Of a stretch of 64,000 bases of DNA, positions 1 through 8,807 are shown piece by piece (the stretch's first letter is position 1; each line of letters opens with the position of its first letter). Made by a program: the position numbers and the translations under genes. Under the pieces are notes generated by a model, which was not told the DNA's origin, did not search any database, and worked only from the letters and a program-made list of their open reading frames with translations. The DNA comes from Oceaniglobus indicus (GTDB taxonomy: Bacteria > Pseudomonadota > Alphaproteobacteria > Rhodobacterales > Rhodobacteraceae): assembly GCF_002751875.1 (NCBI RefSeq), contig NZ_NMZM01000001.1, forward strand, positions 62,001 through 126,000. Direction: 5' to 3'.

Positions 1-425
1 GATCTGGCCTGTCGGTGCGGGGGCGGGCGTTACGGCAGGGCGCACGGGTGCGCGATGCGCCGGCCGCGATGCGACACGACGCAGGGGCTGTTTCGCACGG
101 GGGGCAAAATGGTCAGCGCAATTCCATGACAGTTCGATCTGGTTGACCATCAGCGGTGTTCTCCTGCCCACGGGGGCTCATCGGGGTTTCGTCGGATCCA
201 TGACCACAGACATGGGGCGGCGAACAGGTTTTCAACCGGGCAACGGGCCGGGTTCCGAAAGATCTGCACCGTCCATAGGCGGATAAGCCGACAAAATGAA
301 GGCGCCGCCGGGCAATTCGCGTTCATGGTTTCGCGTTGGACGTGATCGGCATGGCCGGGACGTCGCGCGCATCGGGCGTATTCAGGCCAGATGCACGCCA
401 TCATCGGCTGCTGAGCCTGAGTGTA
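1..425. other. Left-edge intergenic region, possible tail of an upstream gene
   Basis: No convincing complete gene is visible. A plus-strand frame is open from the window edge to a stop at 147–149, with mostly G/C third positions in its first half. It could be the 3' end of a gene starting outside the window, but the translation matches nothing I recognise. The rest has no coding bias. It contains an imperfect inverted repeat near 225–250 (AACCGG / CCGGGTT). The region lies downstream of uxuB on the minus strand, so a terminator for the uronate operon is expected here, but I see no hairpin with a T-run. Confidence 0.3.
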
Positions 426-1862
426 TCAGCCGGGCAGGGCGCGGATGGCGTCGCGCACGCCCTTCGTCTCAAGCTGATGCAGGGCCTGCACGATCGGGTC
501 GCGCCAGGTTTCGGCCACGGTTTGCGGAAAGACCTCGCGCAGCGCCAAAAGGGCATCAACGCGCGCGGCGCCGGTCTGACCGTCCAGCCGCAGCCGGTCG
601 GCCAGCGGATCGCGCACGTCGATCGCGTTGCCGTCCAGATCGACGCCCGACACGTAGCGCATCCAGCCCGCAACCGCGAGGCAGAGTCCGTGGCTGTCGC
701 GCCCGGCGGCGTGGTTTTCGGCCAATGTCGCAAGGATCCGCTGGGGCAGCTTTTGCGAGCCGTCCATGGCAATCTGCCACGTGCGGTGCCGGATCGCGGG
801 GTTTTCATAGCGCGCGAACAGCGCATCGGCGTGTTGGTCCAGGTCGGTGCCTTCGGGCGGCGTCAGGGCCGGAATGATCTCGGCCCGCCACAGGCGCTTG
901 ACGTAACCGGCCATGACGGGATCGGCGGCGCAATCAGCGATGGTTTCGTGCCCGGCGAGATAGCCCAGATAGGCCAGCGCCGAATGGGTGCCGTTCAGCA
1001 TCCTGAGCTTCATGTGCTCGAACGGCGTCACGTCCCCGACCAGTTGCGCACCGACGCCGGCCAGGTCGGGGCGGTCGTCGTTTACGAAGTCGTCCTGGAT
1101 CACCCATTGGCGGAACGGTTCGTGCATCACCGGCGCGCGGTCGTCGTATCCGGTCAGGCGCGCGGTGGCTTCGATATCTTCCGCGCTGGTGGCGGGGACG
1201 ATGCGATCGACCATGGTGGCCGGAAAGCGGCCGTGCGCCGCGATCCAGTCGGCGAGGTCGGGATCGATCCGGCGGGCGAGGTCCAGCACCACGCCACGCA
1301 CCACCGATCCGTTGTCGGGCAGGTTGTCACAGGACAGCACGGTGAACGGCGCCAATCCCGCCGCCCGGCGCAGGGCCAGCGCGCGCACGACGTATCCGGG
1401 GGCCGACGCCGGCAGGGATGCGGCCAAATCGTGCCGGATATCGGGGTGATCGGGGTTCAGAGCGCCCGTGGCGGGATCGTGGCAATACCCCTTCTCGGTC
1501 ACGGTCAGCGACACGATCTTCACGGCCGGATCGGTCAGGCGCGACAGCACTGCCGCCGGGTCTTCGGGGGCCACCAGAACCTCGGCCACCGATGTGATGA
1601 CGCGCGGCTTCGTGCCGTCGGGGGCCAGCTCCACGGCGGTATAGGCGCCGCCCTGGGGCGCCAGCGCGTCACGGGTGCCGGGGCTTTTCAACGAGACGCC
1701 GCAGATCGACCAGTCGCCGCCTGACTTCTCCATCGCCTCGGCGATGTAGATCGCGCCGTGGGCGCGGAAGAAGGCGCCAAGGCCAAGGTGGACGATGCCG
1801 ATGGCAGGGCGTTTTTCGGGTGCGCGCAGGCGGGGCAGATCAGCGGGCAAGCCAGCCTCCAT
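426..1862 (-). CDS. uxuB: D-mannonate oxidoreductase (fructuronate reductase), mannitol dehydrogenase family
   Basis: Cytosolic NAD-dependent reductase that interconverts D-fructuronate and D-mannonate in hexuronate breakdown. The 478-residue length is typical of the long-chain mannitol dehydrogenase family. An N-terminal nucleotide-binding segment (GIVHLGLGAFFRAH, about residues 21–34) is followed by SCDNLPDNG and a C-terminal helical domain carrying MKLRMLNGTHS with the family's Lys, Asn and His. It is the last gene of the uronate operon. Its ATG lies 23 bases inside the end of kduD, so translation is probably coupled. UxaC in the same operon supplies its substrate. UxuA, which would act next, is not in the window. 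Mannitol or altronate oxidoreductase activity is the alternative, but the neighbours favour uronates. Confidence 0.85.
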   Translation of the reverse strand: MEAGLPADLPRLRAPEKRPAIGIVHLGLGAFFRAHGAIYIAEAMEKSGGDWSICGVSLKSPGTRDALAPQGGAYTAVELAPDGTKPRVITSVAEVLVAPEDPAAVLSRLTDPAVKIVSLTVTEKGYCHDPATGALNPDHPDIRHDLAASLPASAPGYVVRALALRRAAGLAPFTVLSCDNLPDNGSVVRGVVLDLARRIDPDLADWIAAHGRFPATMVDRIVPATSAEDIEATARLTGYDDRAPVMHEPFRQWVIQDDFVNDDRPDLAGVGAQLVGDVTPFEHMKLRMLNGTHSALAYLGYLAGHETIADCAADPVMAGYVKRLWRAEIIPALTPPEGTDLDQHADALFARYENPAIRHRTWQIAMDGSQKLPQRILATLAENHAAGRDSHGLCLAVAGWMRYVSGVDLDGNAIDVRDPLADRLRLDGQTGAARVDALLALREVFPQTVAETWRDPIVQALHQLETKGVRDAIRALPG

Positions 1863-2568
1863 CGACGTTGAGGACCGCGCCGTGAATATAGGTGGCGGCG
1901 GGCGAGGCGAGGAATACGGCCGTCTGCGCGATATCGTCGGCCTTGCCCCAGCGGCCCGCCGGGATCCGGTCGAGAATCGCCTTGTTGCGGTCGGGATCGG
2001 CGCGCAGCGCCTCGGTGTTGTTGGTTTCGATATAGCCCGGCGCGATGGCGTTGACGTTCACCCCCTTGGCGGCCCATTCGTTGGCCATGGATTTGGTCAG
2101 CCCGGCAACGCCGTGTTTCGACGCGGTATAGGACGGCACGCGGATCCCGCCCTGAAACGACAGCAGCGATGCGATGTTGACAATCCGCCCGCCGGTGTCA
2201 CGTTCGATCGCCGCCTTGGCAAAGGCCTGGCAGGTAAAGAACAGCGCCTTCAGGTTCACGTCGATCACGGCGTCCCAGTCTTCTTCGGTGAACTCGATGC
2301 TGTCGGCGCGCCGGATGATCCCGGCGTTGTTGACCAGGATGTCCACCTTGCGCGTTGCGAAGGTATCCTTCGCGGCCATCGGATCGGCGAAATCCAGGGT
2401 CAGCTCATGGGCGCCGTCGATCATGGCCACGGTGTCGGCACAGGACGACCGCCCGGCACAGATCACATGGGCGCCCGCGCGGCCCATGGCCACGGCGATG
2501 GCCTGACCGATGCCGGTGTTGGCGCCGGTGACAAGGGCGGTCTGCCCGGCAAGGGAAAACGGGTTCAT
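1840..2568 (-). CDS. kduD: 2-dehydro-3-deoxy-D-gluconate 5-dehydrogenase (SDR)
   Basis: Short-chain dehydrogenase that reduces 2,5-diketo-3-deoxygluconate (DKII) to 2-keto-3-deoxygluconate. The 242-residue protein has all classical SDR marks: the TGANTGIGQA dinucleotide loop at about 14–23, NNAG near 79–82, a catalytic Ser (IASLLSF), and Tyr–Lys in PSYTASKHG. The PGYIET segment after the active site also fits KduD. The start at 2568 forms an ATGA overlap with the stop of kduI, the enzyme that makes its substrate, which strongly supports this identity over a generic SDR. It acts in the cytosol in the branch that handles uronates released by polysaccharide lyases. Confidence 0.88.
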   Translation of the reverse strand: MNPFSLAGQTALVTGANTGIGQAIAVAMGRAGAHVICAGRSSCADTVAMIDGAHELTLDFADPMAAKDTFATRKVDILVNNAGIIRRADSIEFTEEDWDAVIDVNLKALFFTCQAFAKAAIERDTGGRIVNIASLLSFQGGIRVPSYTASKHGVAGLTKSMANEWAAKGVNVNAIAPGYIETNNTEALRADPDRNKAILDRIPAGRWGKADDIAQTAVFLASPAATYIHGAVLNVDGGWLAR

Positions 2569-3386
2569 CGCAGATCCTCCATCGCGACCATGTCCATGTC
2601 GGTGTAATCGACGTTGTCGCCGGCCATGGCCCAGATGAAGGTATAGCCGCCGGTGGCGACACCGGCGTGAATCGACCAGGGCGGGGACAGCACGGCCTCT
2701 TCGTTCTTCATCACGATGTGGCGGGTTTCGTCCGGTTCGCCCATCAGATGGAACATGCGGGTGTCGTCGGCCATGTCGAAATACAGATAGGCCTCCATCC
2801 GTCGATCATGGGTGTGGCAGGGCATGGTGTTCCAGACCGACCCCGGCGCAAACTGCGTATAGCCGCAGACAAGCTGGCAGGATTCCATCACCAGCGGATG
2901 CACGAACTGATTGATCGTGCGCTTGTTGGCGGTTTCCGATGCGCCCAGCTCGACCTTGTTCGCCTCGGCCAGGGTGATCAGGCGCGATGGAAAATCGGTG
3001 TGGGCGGGGGCCGACAGGATATAGAACCGTCCCTTGCCCGCGAAGGTCACCGGACCGGACCCGCGCCCCAGATACAGCACATCGCCATGCTCCAGCGTGT
3101 AATCGTCACGCGCCGAGACCTTGCCGGTGTCGCCGATGTTGACCACGGCCATTTCGCGCCGCTCGAGAATGGTGGCGGTGCCCGCCTCGGCCACATGGTC
3201 CAGCGTCAGCGTGCCGCCGTCCGGCACCGCCGCGCCGACGATCATCCGGTCGTAATGGGTGTAACACAGGTTGATCTGGCCGGGGCGGAACATGTCCGCG
3301 ACCAGGAAATTGTCGCGCAGGGCGTCGGTGTCCATGATGCTTGCGGTGTCGGGGTCGATGGCGTGGCGGGTGGTGACGCTCAGCAT
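2565..3386 (-). CDS. kduI: 5-dehydro-4-deoxy-D-glucuronate isomerase
   Basis: Isomerises 5-keto-4-deoxyuronate (DKI) to 2,5-diketo-3-deoxygluconate (DKII), two steps downstream of polysaccharide lyases. The product is 273 residues, near the usual 275–280. I chose the ATG at 3386 (MLSVTTRHAID) because the family begins this way; the open frame extends 26 residues further upstream but that extension is not family-like and overlaps kdgF. The cupin-type metal site is visible as MPCHTHDRRMEAYLYFD, about residues 193–209. Further family features are the GGYTFIWAMAGDN segment near the end and the LGRG segment in the middle. It sits between kdgF (11-base gap) and kduD (ATGA overlap), in pathway order. 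Confidence 0.93.
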   Translation of the reverse strand: MLSVTTRHAIDPDTASIMDTDALRDNFLVADMFRPGQINLCYTHYDRMIVGAAVPDGGTLTLDHVAEAGTATILERREMAVVNIGDTGKVSARDDYTLEHGDVLYLGRGSGPVTFAGKGRFYILSAPAHTDFPSRLITLAEANKVELGASETANKRTINQFVHPLVMESCQLVCGYTQFAPGSVWNTMPCHTHDRRMEAYLYFDMADDTRMFHLMGEPDETRHIVMKNEEAVLSPPWSIHAGVATGGYTFIWAMAGDNVDYTDMDMVAMEDLR

Positions 3387-3397
3387 GGGCAGGCCTT

Positions 3398-3709
3398 TCA
3401 GAGAAAATCGTCGCGGCGGGGTGTGAAGGTGTCGATCAGGACACCGGGTTCGAGGCAACGGCACCCATGGCGCGCGCCCGAGGGGATGACGAAACTGTCG
3501 CCCGCGCCGACCTCGATCTCGTCCGCGCCGATGGTAAAGGCAAAGCGGCCCGATTGCACGTAGGTGGCCTGAACGTGCGGGTGATCGTGCAGCTTGCCGA
3601 TCGCGTCGCCATCGAAGGTGAACGACACCACCATCAGTTCGGGACTGTCGGACAGGACCCGGCGCACGACACCGGCGTCGGCCGCCACGGGCGGAAACGA
3701 TTTCAACAT
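3398..3709 (-). CDS. kdgF: KdgF-like cupin, unsaturated uronate ring-opening protein
   Basis: Small single-domain cupin of 103 residues. Established members of the KdgF family speed the conversion of 4,5-unsaturated monouronates from pectin or alginate lyases into the linear 5-keto-4-deoxyuronate. The metal-binding cupin motifs are visible: HDHPHVQATYVQSGR supplies His residues in motif 1, and PSGARHGCRCLEPG supplies the His of motif 2. The start at 3709 (MLKSFPP) gives the normal family length and has an AGGGG ribosome site eight bases upstream. The longer frame is rejected because it would overlap dctM. Its position directly before kduI, its pathway successor, makes KdgF much more likely than a generic cupin. 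Confidence 0.85.
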   Translation of the reverse strand: MLKSFPPVAADAGVVRRVLSDSPELMVVSFTFDGDAIGKLHDHPHVQATYVQSGRFAFTIGADEIEVGAGDSFVIPSGARHGCRCLEPGVLIDTFTPRRDDFL

Positions 3710-3719
3710 GATGGACCCC

Positions 3720-5000
3720 TCAATGGAACAATGATGGCAGCCAGAGCGACAGTGCCGGAATGTACGTGACAAGCAGAAGCGTTGCAAAGGCGGCACCGTA
3801 GAACGGCCAGATTGTGCGCACCGCGTCCCAGATCGGGATGCGGCCGACGGCGCAGCCGACGAACAGGACCGCGCCCACCGGCGGCGTGCACAGCCCGATC
3901 CCGAGGTTCAGGATCAGGATCACCCCGAAGTGCACCGGATCGACCCCGAAGGCGATGGCGACGGGCAGGAAGATCGGCGTCGTGATGACGATCAGCGGTG
4001 ACATGTCCATGAACGTGCCCAGCACCAGCAGCACGAGGTTCAGCAGCAGCAGGATCACGATGGGGTTGTCCGACACGTTCTGAAGGATCACCACCATGGA
4101 CGACGGCACGCGGGTATAGGCCAGAAGCCAGCCGAAGGCGGCGGCGCATCCGATGACCATGAGAACCATCGCAGTGGTGCGCACGGCGGCGAACGTCGCT
4201 TCGACGAAATCGTGAAACGACAGGGTGCGATAGACGAAGAAGGTCACGAACAGCGCATAGACCACGGCGATGTTCGACGATTCCGACGCCGTGAAGACGC
4301 CCGAGCGCACGCCGCCGAAGATGATCGCGACAAGGATCAGGCCGGGCGCGGCCGAGACGAACAGGTGGCCCATCATGCGCAGGCCGGGAAACGGTTCGGT
4401 CGGATAGCCGCGCTTCTTGGCCACGAAATAGGCCGCCACCATCAGCGACACGGCAAGCAGGAAGCCGGGTATGATGCCCGCCGTGAAGAGGTCGGCGATG
4501 GAAATCTTGCCACCGGCGGCGATGGAATAGATGATCATGTTGTGGCTTGGCGGCAGCATCAGCGCGATGATCGATGATGTAACAGTGATGTTTACCGCAT
4601 AATCAACGCCGTATCCGCGTTCCTTCATCTGCGGCACCATCAGTCCGCCGACAGCGGATGCATCGGCGGCAGCGGATCCCGACACGCCCCCGAACATCAC
4701 CGACGACAGGATGTTGACCTGCCCCAGGCCACCGCGGAAATGGCCGACGAAGGCGCCCGCCAACGCCACAAGGCGGCGCGCGATATCGCCGCGCACCATC
4801 AGGTCGCCCGCATAGATGAAGAACGGGATCGCCATGAGCGCAAAGACCGACACGCCCGAGTTCAGCCGCTGGAACACGACGACGGGCGGCAGGCCCAGAT
4901 ACGCGATGGTGGCGAAGCTGCTGACGCCAAGACAGAAGGCCACCGGGGTGCCGATCAGCAGCAAGAACACGAAGGTTCCGAACAGGACGTAAAGCTCCAT
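3720..5000 (-). CDS. TRAP transporter large permease subunit (DctM family)
   Basis: Large membrane subunit of a tripartite ATP-independent periplasmic transporter; it forms the Na+-coupled translocation path. The protein is 426 residues, the standard DctM length, with about twelve hydrophobic helices. Typical signatures are the GGVSGSAAADASAVG stretch, MLPPSHNMIIYS, and the C-terminal GLCTPPVGAVLFVG. The start at 5000 (MELYVLFGT) is set by a one-base TGATG overlap with dctQ. Located within a complete uronate catabolic operon, its likely cargo is a hexuronate or an unsaturated oligouronide, although substrate cannot be read from the permease. Confidence 0.92.
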   Translation of the reverse strand: MELYVLFGTFVFLLLIGTPVAFCLGVSSFATIAYLGLPPVVVFQRLNSGVSVFALMAIPFFIYAGDLMVRGDIARRLVALAGAFVGHFRGGLGQVNILSSVMFGGVSGSAAADASAVGGLMVPQMKERGYGVDYAVNITVTSSIIALMLPPSHNMIIYSIAAGGKISIADLFTAGIIPGFLLAVSLMVAAYFVAKKRGYPTEPFPGLRMMGHLFVSAAPGLILVAIIFGGVRSGVFTASESSNIAVVYALFVTFFVYRTLSFHDFVEATFAAVRTTAMVLMVIGCAAAFGWLLAYTRVPSSMVVILQNVSDNPIVILLLLNLVLLVLGTFMDMSPLIVITTPIFLPVAIAFGVDPVHFGVILILNLGIGLCTPPVGAVLFVGCAVGRIPIWDAVRTIWPFYGAAFATLLLVTYIPALSLWLPSLFH

Positions 5001-5524
5001 CACATGTCCTCGATCGGATCGTCGCCAAATCGGGCGGTGGGCATTCCGGCCAGGCGCCGCGCGATGCGCTCGGCAGAGAACAGAACGATCAGAACGCCGC
5101 CCCCGACCAGCGGCAGGAAATCGAAGGCGCCGGAAATACCCAGCGACGGCAACTGGTTGCCCGCCGTCTTGACCGCAAGCTGGGTGCCGAACCAGATCAT
5201 CCCCATGCCGAAGCCGGCGACAACGACGTCCGAGATCGAATACAACACCATCTTGCCCCGGTGCGGCACCATATAGAGCAGCACATCGAACGACAGGTGA
5301 TACCCCTCGCGGATGCCGACGGCGGCGCCGAGGAAGATGAACCACCCCATGACCATGACCGACGCCGGTTCGGTCCAGATGATGCTGTCGTTCAGGACAT
5401 ATCGCCAGAACACCTGCGCGGCGATGAACACGGTCATCAGGACCAGACCGATCCCCGCGACCCAAAGCGCGAAGCGCGCCAGCGCCCCGGTGGCGCGGGC
5501 CACGGATTTCATGGTGTCTTGCAC
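5000..5524 (-). CDS. TRAP transporter small permease subunit (DctQ family)
   Basis: Small four-helix membrane subunit that accompanies DctM. The 174-residue protein shows four hydrophobic segments (about residues 18–38, 55–73, 95–118 and 132–152). It also has the family's early QVFWRYVLNDSIIWTEP segment and FIFLGAAVGIREGYHLSFD between helices two and three. Its stop codon shares a base with the start of dctM. An intercistronic stem-loop at 5553–5577 separates it from the binding-protein gene. Confidence 0.92.
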   Translation of the reverse strand: MQDTMKSVARATGALARFALWVAGIGLVLMTVFIAAQVFWRYVLNDSIIWTEPASVMVMGWFIFLGAAVGIREGYHLSFDVLLYMVPHRGKMVLYSISDVVVAGFGMGMIWFGTQLAVKTAGNQLPSLGISGAFDFLPLVGGGVLIVLFSAERIARRLAGMPTARFGDDPIEDM

Positions 5525-5552
5525 GGGCGGAAACCTCTGGCTGAACGGAAGG

Positions 5553-5577
5553 CGGCCCGCCGGTTCAGGGCGGGCCG
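5553..5577. other. Intercistronic stem-loop after the TRAP binding-protein gene
   Basis: Perfect 9-base inverted repeat CGGCCCGCC (5553–5561) and GGCGGGCCG (5569–5577) with a 7-base loop. It lies in the 61-base gap between dctP and dctQ. No T-run follows on the minus strand, so it is not a classical terminator. Such hairpins after binding-protein genes commonly protect the upstream mRNA or partly attenuate transcription, giving excess binding protein over permease. Confidence 0.6.
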
Positions 5578-5585
5578 TTCAAGAA

Positions 5586-6563
5586 TTATTCAGTCGCCTG
5601 AATGTCTTCCACCATCTTCTTCAACTTGTCCGAGGTGACGTATTTCTCGTAAACCGGCACCATGGCTTCGATGAACGGCGTCTTGTCGATGTCGGTGACG
5701 ATCTCGGCGCCCGCATCGCGGACCTTCTGTTCCGACGCCTTTTCACGCTCGGCCCAAAGTTCGCGCATCACGGGAACCGAATCCTTGGCGGCCTGGCGCA
5801 CGGCCTCCTGATCCTCGGGCGACAGCTTGTCGAAGGCGGCTTTCGACATCACCAGGACCTCGGGCACGATCAGGTGCTGATCGAGGGTGTAATACTTGGC
5901 CACCTCGAAGTGGCCCGAGGATTCATAGGACGGCCAGTTGTTTTCGGCGCCGTCGATCACGCCGGTCTGGATCGACGAATAAACCTCGCCATACGGCATC
6001 GGCGTGGCGTTGGCGCCGAGCGCCGACACCATGTCGACGAACATGTCCGACTGCATCACGCGAAACTTCATGCCGGCCAGATCCTCCATGGACTTGATCG
6101 GCTTTTCCGAGTTGTAGAAGCTGCGCGAGCCGCCGTCGTAAAAGGCCAGACCGATCAGGTCGTGATCGGCGAACGCATCCAGGATCTGTTGGCCCACGGG
6201 GCCGTCCATGACCTTGTGCATGTGTTCGGTCGAGCGGAAGATATAGGGCAGGGACGGCACCTGCGTTTCCTCGATGATGTTGTTGAACGGTCCAAGGCTG
6301 ACGCGGTTCATGTCGATCACGCCGAACTGGGTCTGTTCGATCGTGTCCTTCTCCTCGCCCAGCTGGGCGGAATGGAACACCTCGATGCACAGGCGTCCGT
6401 CGGTGCGCTCCTTGAGCAGTTCGCCCATCTTCTCTACGGCGACCACGGTCGGATAGCCATCGGGGTGCGTATCGGACGAACGCAGCGTGGTTTCGCAGGC
6501 GAAGGCGGCGCCGGTCATGGCGGCACTGGCCAGCAGCGCGGCAGTCAGGGTCTTGAGCTTCAT
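5586..6563 (-). CDS. TRAP transporter substrate-binding protein (DctP family)
   Basis: Periplasmic binding protein of the TRAP system, 325 residues. A Sec signal peptide is clear ([22 protein letters not shown], cleavage after about residue 22). The mature part carries the family core: [20 protein letters not shown], a conserved Arg in [14 protein letters not shown] (the residue that pairs with a substrate carboxylate), and [27 protein letters not shown] set the start at 6563 because it gives a proper signal peptide and follows an AGGAAA ribosome site; the open frame runs on upstream into uxaC. Carboxylate recognition fits a uronate cargo, consistent with the operon. Confidence 0.93.
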   Translation of the reverse strand: MKLKTLTAALLASAAMTGAAFACETTLRSSDTHPDGYPTVVAVEKMGELLKERTDGRLCIEVFHSAQLGEEKDTIEQTQFGVIDMNRVSLGPFNNIIEETQVPSLPYIFRSTEHMHKVMDGPVGQQILDAFADHDLIGLAFYDGGSRSFYNSEKPIKSMEDLAGMKFRVMQSDMFVDMVSALGANATPMPYGEVYSSIQTGVIDGAENNWPSYESSGHFEVAKYYTLDQHLIVPEVLVMSKAAFDKLSPEDQEAVRQAAKDSVPVMRELWAEREKASEQKVRDAGAEIVTDIDKTPFIEAMVPVYEKYVTSDKLKKMVEDIQATE

Positions 6564-6594
6564 TTTGTTTTCCTCCCAGAAAAAGCCCTGTTGA

Positions 6595-8001
6595 TCAGAG
6601 CCGATAGGCCTGCTTGGCAAGCCGATATGCGAGGTCTTGCGCGACCTCGTATGCGTCGCCCTCGTCCAGCCGCCCGGTGGCGACCAGCGTGGCAAGATAG
6701 GCGCAATCGACCCGGCGCGCGACGTCGTGACGGGCGGGGATCGAACAGAAGGCGCGCGTGTCGTCGTTGAAGCCGACGGTGTTATAGAAACCGGCCGTTT
6801 CCGTGGTGGTTTCGCGGAACCGGCGCATGCCCTCGGCACTGTCGTGGAACCACCACGCGGGGCCCAGTTTCAGCGTGGGATAGACGCCCGCCAACGGCGC
6901 CAGTTCGCGGGAGAATACGGTTTCGTCCAGGGTGAACAGGATGATCGACAGGCGCGGATCGGTGCCGTGGGCGTCCAGCAGGGGTTTCAGCGCGTGCACG
7001 TAATCGGTGCGCGTGGGAATGTCGCACCCCTTGTCGCGCCCGAACTGTGAAAAGATCGCGGCGGAATGGTTGCGGTGGCTGCCGGCGTGGATCTGCATCA
7101 CCAGCCCGTCGTCCAGCGACATCCGCGCCATTTCGGTCAGCATCTGGCCGCGAAAGGCGTCGGCCTCGTCTGCGGTGCAATCCCCCGCCAGCGCCTTGGC
7201 GAACAGGCTCGCCGCCTGATCGGGGGCTATGTCTTCGGTGCGGGCGGTGGGATGGCCGTGATCGGACGCCGTGGCGCCCAGTTCGATGAACGCCGCACGC
7301 CGCGCCCGGTGGGCCGCAAGATAGCCGTCCCACGACCGGGTGTCTTCGCCGGTCATCTCGCCCATTGTCGCGATATTGTCGGCAAAGCCGGGAAAGTCCG
7401 GGTCGACCACCGCGTCGGGGCGATAGGTGGGGATCACGCGGCCGGTCCAGCCCGAGGCGCGGATCGCCTTGTGATGGTCCAGCGGATCGATGGCTGAATC
7501 GGTGGTGGCGATGGCCGCGATGTTGAACCGTTCGAACAGGGCGCGGGGGCGGTAATCGTCGCGGCCCAGGCAATCGGACAGGTGGTCATAGATCGCATCG
7601 GCGGTGGCGGCGTTCAGCCGGTCCTCGACCCCGAAAACGTGTTGCAGCGCGTGATCGATCCACATTGCCGACGGCGTCGCGCGCAGCAGGTGGTAGTTTT
7701 CGGCAAACAAGCGCCAGATCGTGCGCCCGTCGGTTTCCACCGGTCCGCCATCGGCCCGGGGCACCCCCAGCCTTTCCAGCGCGATCCCCTGCGAGAACAA
7801 CATGCGGAACACGTAGTGATCGGGCGTCACGAACAGCTGCGCGGGATCGGGAAAGGCCGGGTTTTCGGCATACCAGCGCGGGTCGGTATGGCCATGGGGG
7901 CTGATGATCGGCAGGTCGCCCACACTCTTATACAGCGCGCGGGCAAGTCCCCGGCTGCGGGGATCGAGAGGGAACAGGCGGTCGGGATCCAGGATCGGCA
8001 T
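6595..8001 (-). CDS. uxaC: Glucuronate isomerase (uronate isomerase)
   Basis: Isomerises D-glucuronate to D-fructuronate and D-galacturonate to D-tagaturonate. At 468 residues it matches UxaC, a divergent member of the amidohydrolase superfamily. Key segments are [15 protein letters not shown] near residues 34–48 (the His-x-His metal site), [28 protein letters not shown] and [21 protein letters not shown]. It is the first gene of the leftward uronate operon, 50 bases or so downstream of a likely promoter whose spacer contains an operator-like dyad. A GAAAG ribosome site precedes the ATG. Its product feeds UxuB at the far end of the same operon. Confidence 0.94.
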   Translation of the reverse strand: MPILDPDRLFPLDPRSRGLARALYKSVGDLPIISPHGHTDPRWYAENPAFPDPAQLFVTPDHYVFRMLFSQGIALERLGVPRADGGPVETDGRTIWRLFAENYHLLRATPSAMWIDHALQHVFGVEDRLNAATADAIYDHLSDCLGRDDYRPRALFERFNIAAIATTDSAIDPLDHHKAIRASGWTGRVIPTYRPDAVVDPDFPGFADNIATMGEMTGEDTRSWDGYLAAHRARRAAFIELGATASDHGHPTARTEDIAPDQAASLFAKALAGDCTADEADAFRGQMLTEMARMSLDDGLVMQIHAGSHRNHSAAIFSQFGRDKGCDIPTRTDYVHALKPLLDAHGTDPRLSIILFTLDETVFSRELAPLAGVYPTLKLGPAWWFHDSAEGMRRFRETTTETAGFYNTVGFNDDTRAFCSIPARHDVARRVDCAYLATLVATGRLDEGDAYEVAQDLAYRLAKQAYRL

Positions 8002-8058
8002 CGCTGACTTTCGTTCGGACGGGCGGCTTGCTGAAAGTTGACGTCACCCCTTCACAAA

Positions 8059-8087
8059 CTGGTATGTTAGTATATCAGGCATGTCAA
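8059..8087 (-). promoter_or_regulatory. Predicted sigma-70 promoter of the uronate operon
   Basis: On the minus strand a perfect TTGACA -35 (8082–8087) is followed after 17 bases by TACCAG (8059–8064), a weak but acceptable -10. Transcription would start near 8052, about 50 bases before uxaC. The dyad at 8060–8077 fills the spacer, which is an arrangement suited to repression. Confidence 0.55.
8060..8077. promoter_or_regulatory. Candidate GntR/FadR-type operator between uxaC and gntR
   Basis: The 18-base sequence has arms TGGTAT and ATATCA that match at five of six positions around a 6-base centre. It lies in the 107-base divergent gap between uxaC and the GntR-family regulator. It overlaps both promoters. 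FadR-subfamily regulators bind short dyads of this kind, and TGGTAT resembles the TTGGTAT-type half sites of uronate regulators. Confidence 0.55.
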
Positions 8088-8108
8088 CGATCTTGAAAAG
8101 GCACATCG

Positions 8109-8807
8109 ATGGCGCCCTCAGACCCCCTGACCCAGATCGATCCGGTGGTGCGCCCGACGATTGCCGACCAGGTTTTCGATGCGCTGTATGCGCGGGTGCT
8201 TTCGCTGGACCTGCCGCCGCTGACGAAGCTGTCCGAGGCCGAAGTGGCGCGCCAGATGGGCGTGTCGCGCCAACCCGTGCGCGACGCCTTCTATCGGCTG
8301 TCCAAGCTGGGGTTCCTGATCATCCAGCCCCAGCGCGCCACCACCGTCAGCCAGATTTCCGCCCGCGACGTGTCGCGCGCCCGGTTCATCCGCTCGACCA
8401 TCGAGATCCGCATCGTGCGCCGTGCGTCAGGCGGGTTGGCCGACGACGACATCGCCGCGCTGGAACGGATCCTGTCGGACCAGCTCGGCGCGCTTGAGGC
8501 CGATGAACGCGCGCGCTTTCATCGGCTGGACGACGCCTTTCATCAACGGATCTGCGAGGCCGCGGATCTCGGTTTCGCCTGGGACGTGATCCGCGAAACC
8601 CGTGCGCACACCGATCGGGTGCGGTATCTGTCGCTTGGCACCGGGTCGCGGCGGGCCTACGAAGATCATCGCCGGATCCTCGATTCCATCATCGCCCGGG
8701 ATGCGGATGGCGCCGAGCGCGCGCTGGATGATCATCTGGCGCAAATCGACAAGATCGTCGCGGGGCTGCGTGCGCGGAACCCGACCTGGTTCAGTGAGGA
8801 AGAATGA
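8109..8807 (+). CDS. GntR-family (FadR/FCD subgroup) regulator of the uronate operon
   Basis: A 232-residue DNA-binding regulator. The N-terminal winged helix-turn-helix spans about residues 15–80, with TKLSEAEVARQMGVSRQPVRDAFYRL as recognition region (broken here by position: the helix runs about 40–65). The C-terminal FCD ligand domain carries the Asp/His metal ligands in DDAFHQRI, YEDHRRIL and LDDHLAQID. It is transcribed divergently from the uronate operon and overlaps kdgK, so it most likely senses a pathway intermediate and represses both transcripts. An AAAAGG ribosome site lies eight bases before the ATG. Confidence 0.88.
   Translation: MAPSDPLTQIDPVVRPTIADQVFDALYARVLSLDLPPLTKLSEAEVARQMGVSRQPVRDAFYRLSKLGFLIIQPQRATTVSQISARDVSRARFIRSTIEIRIVRRASGGLADDDIAALERILSDQLGALEADERARFHRLDDAFHQRICEAADLGFAWDVIRETRAHTDRVRYLSLGTGSRRAYEDHRRILDSIIARDADGAERALDDHLAQIDKIVAGLRARNPTWFSEEE

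Noticed and set aside
336-1724. Long plus-strand open frame of 462 codons opposite uxuB
   Set aside because: It is the mirror frame of a well-matched enzyme gene in high-GC DNA; its translation is Arg/Gly/His-rich with no known family.
8081-8497. Alternative plus-strand frame starting just after the operator
   Set aside because: Arg/Pro-rich shadow of the GntR gene with no family match.
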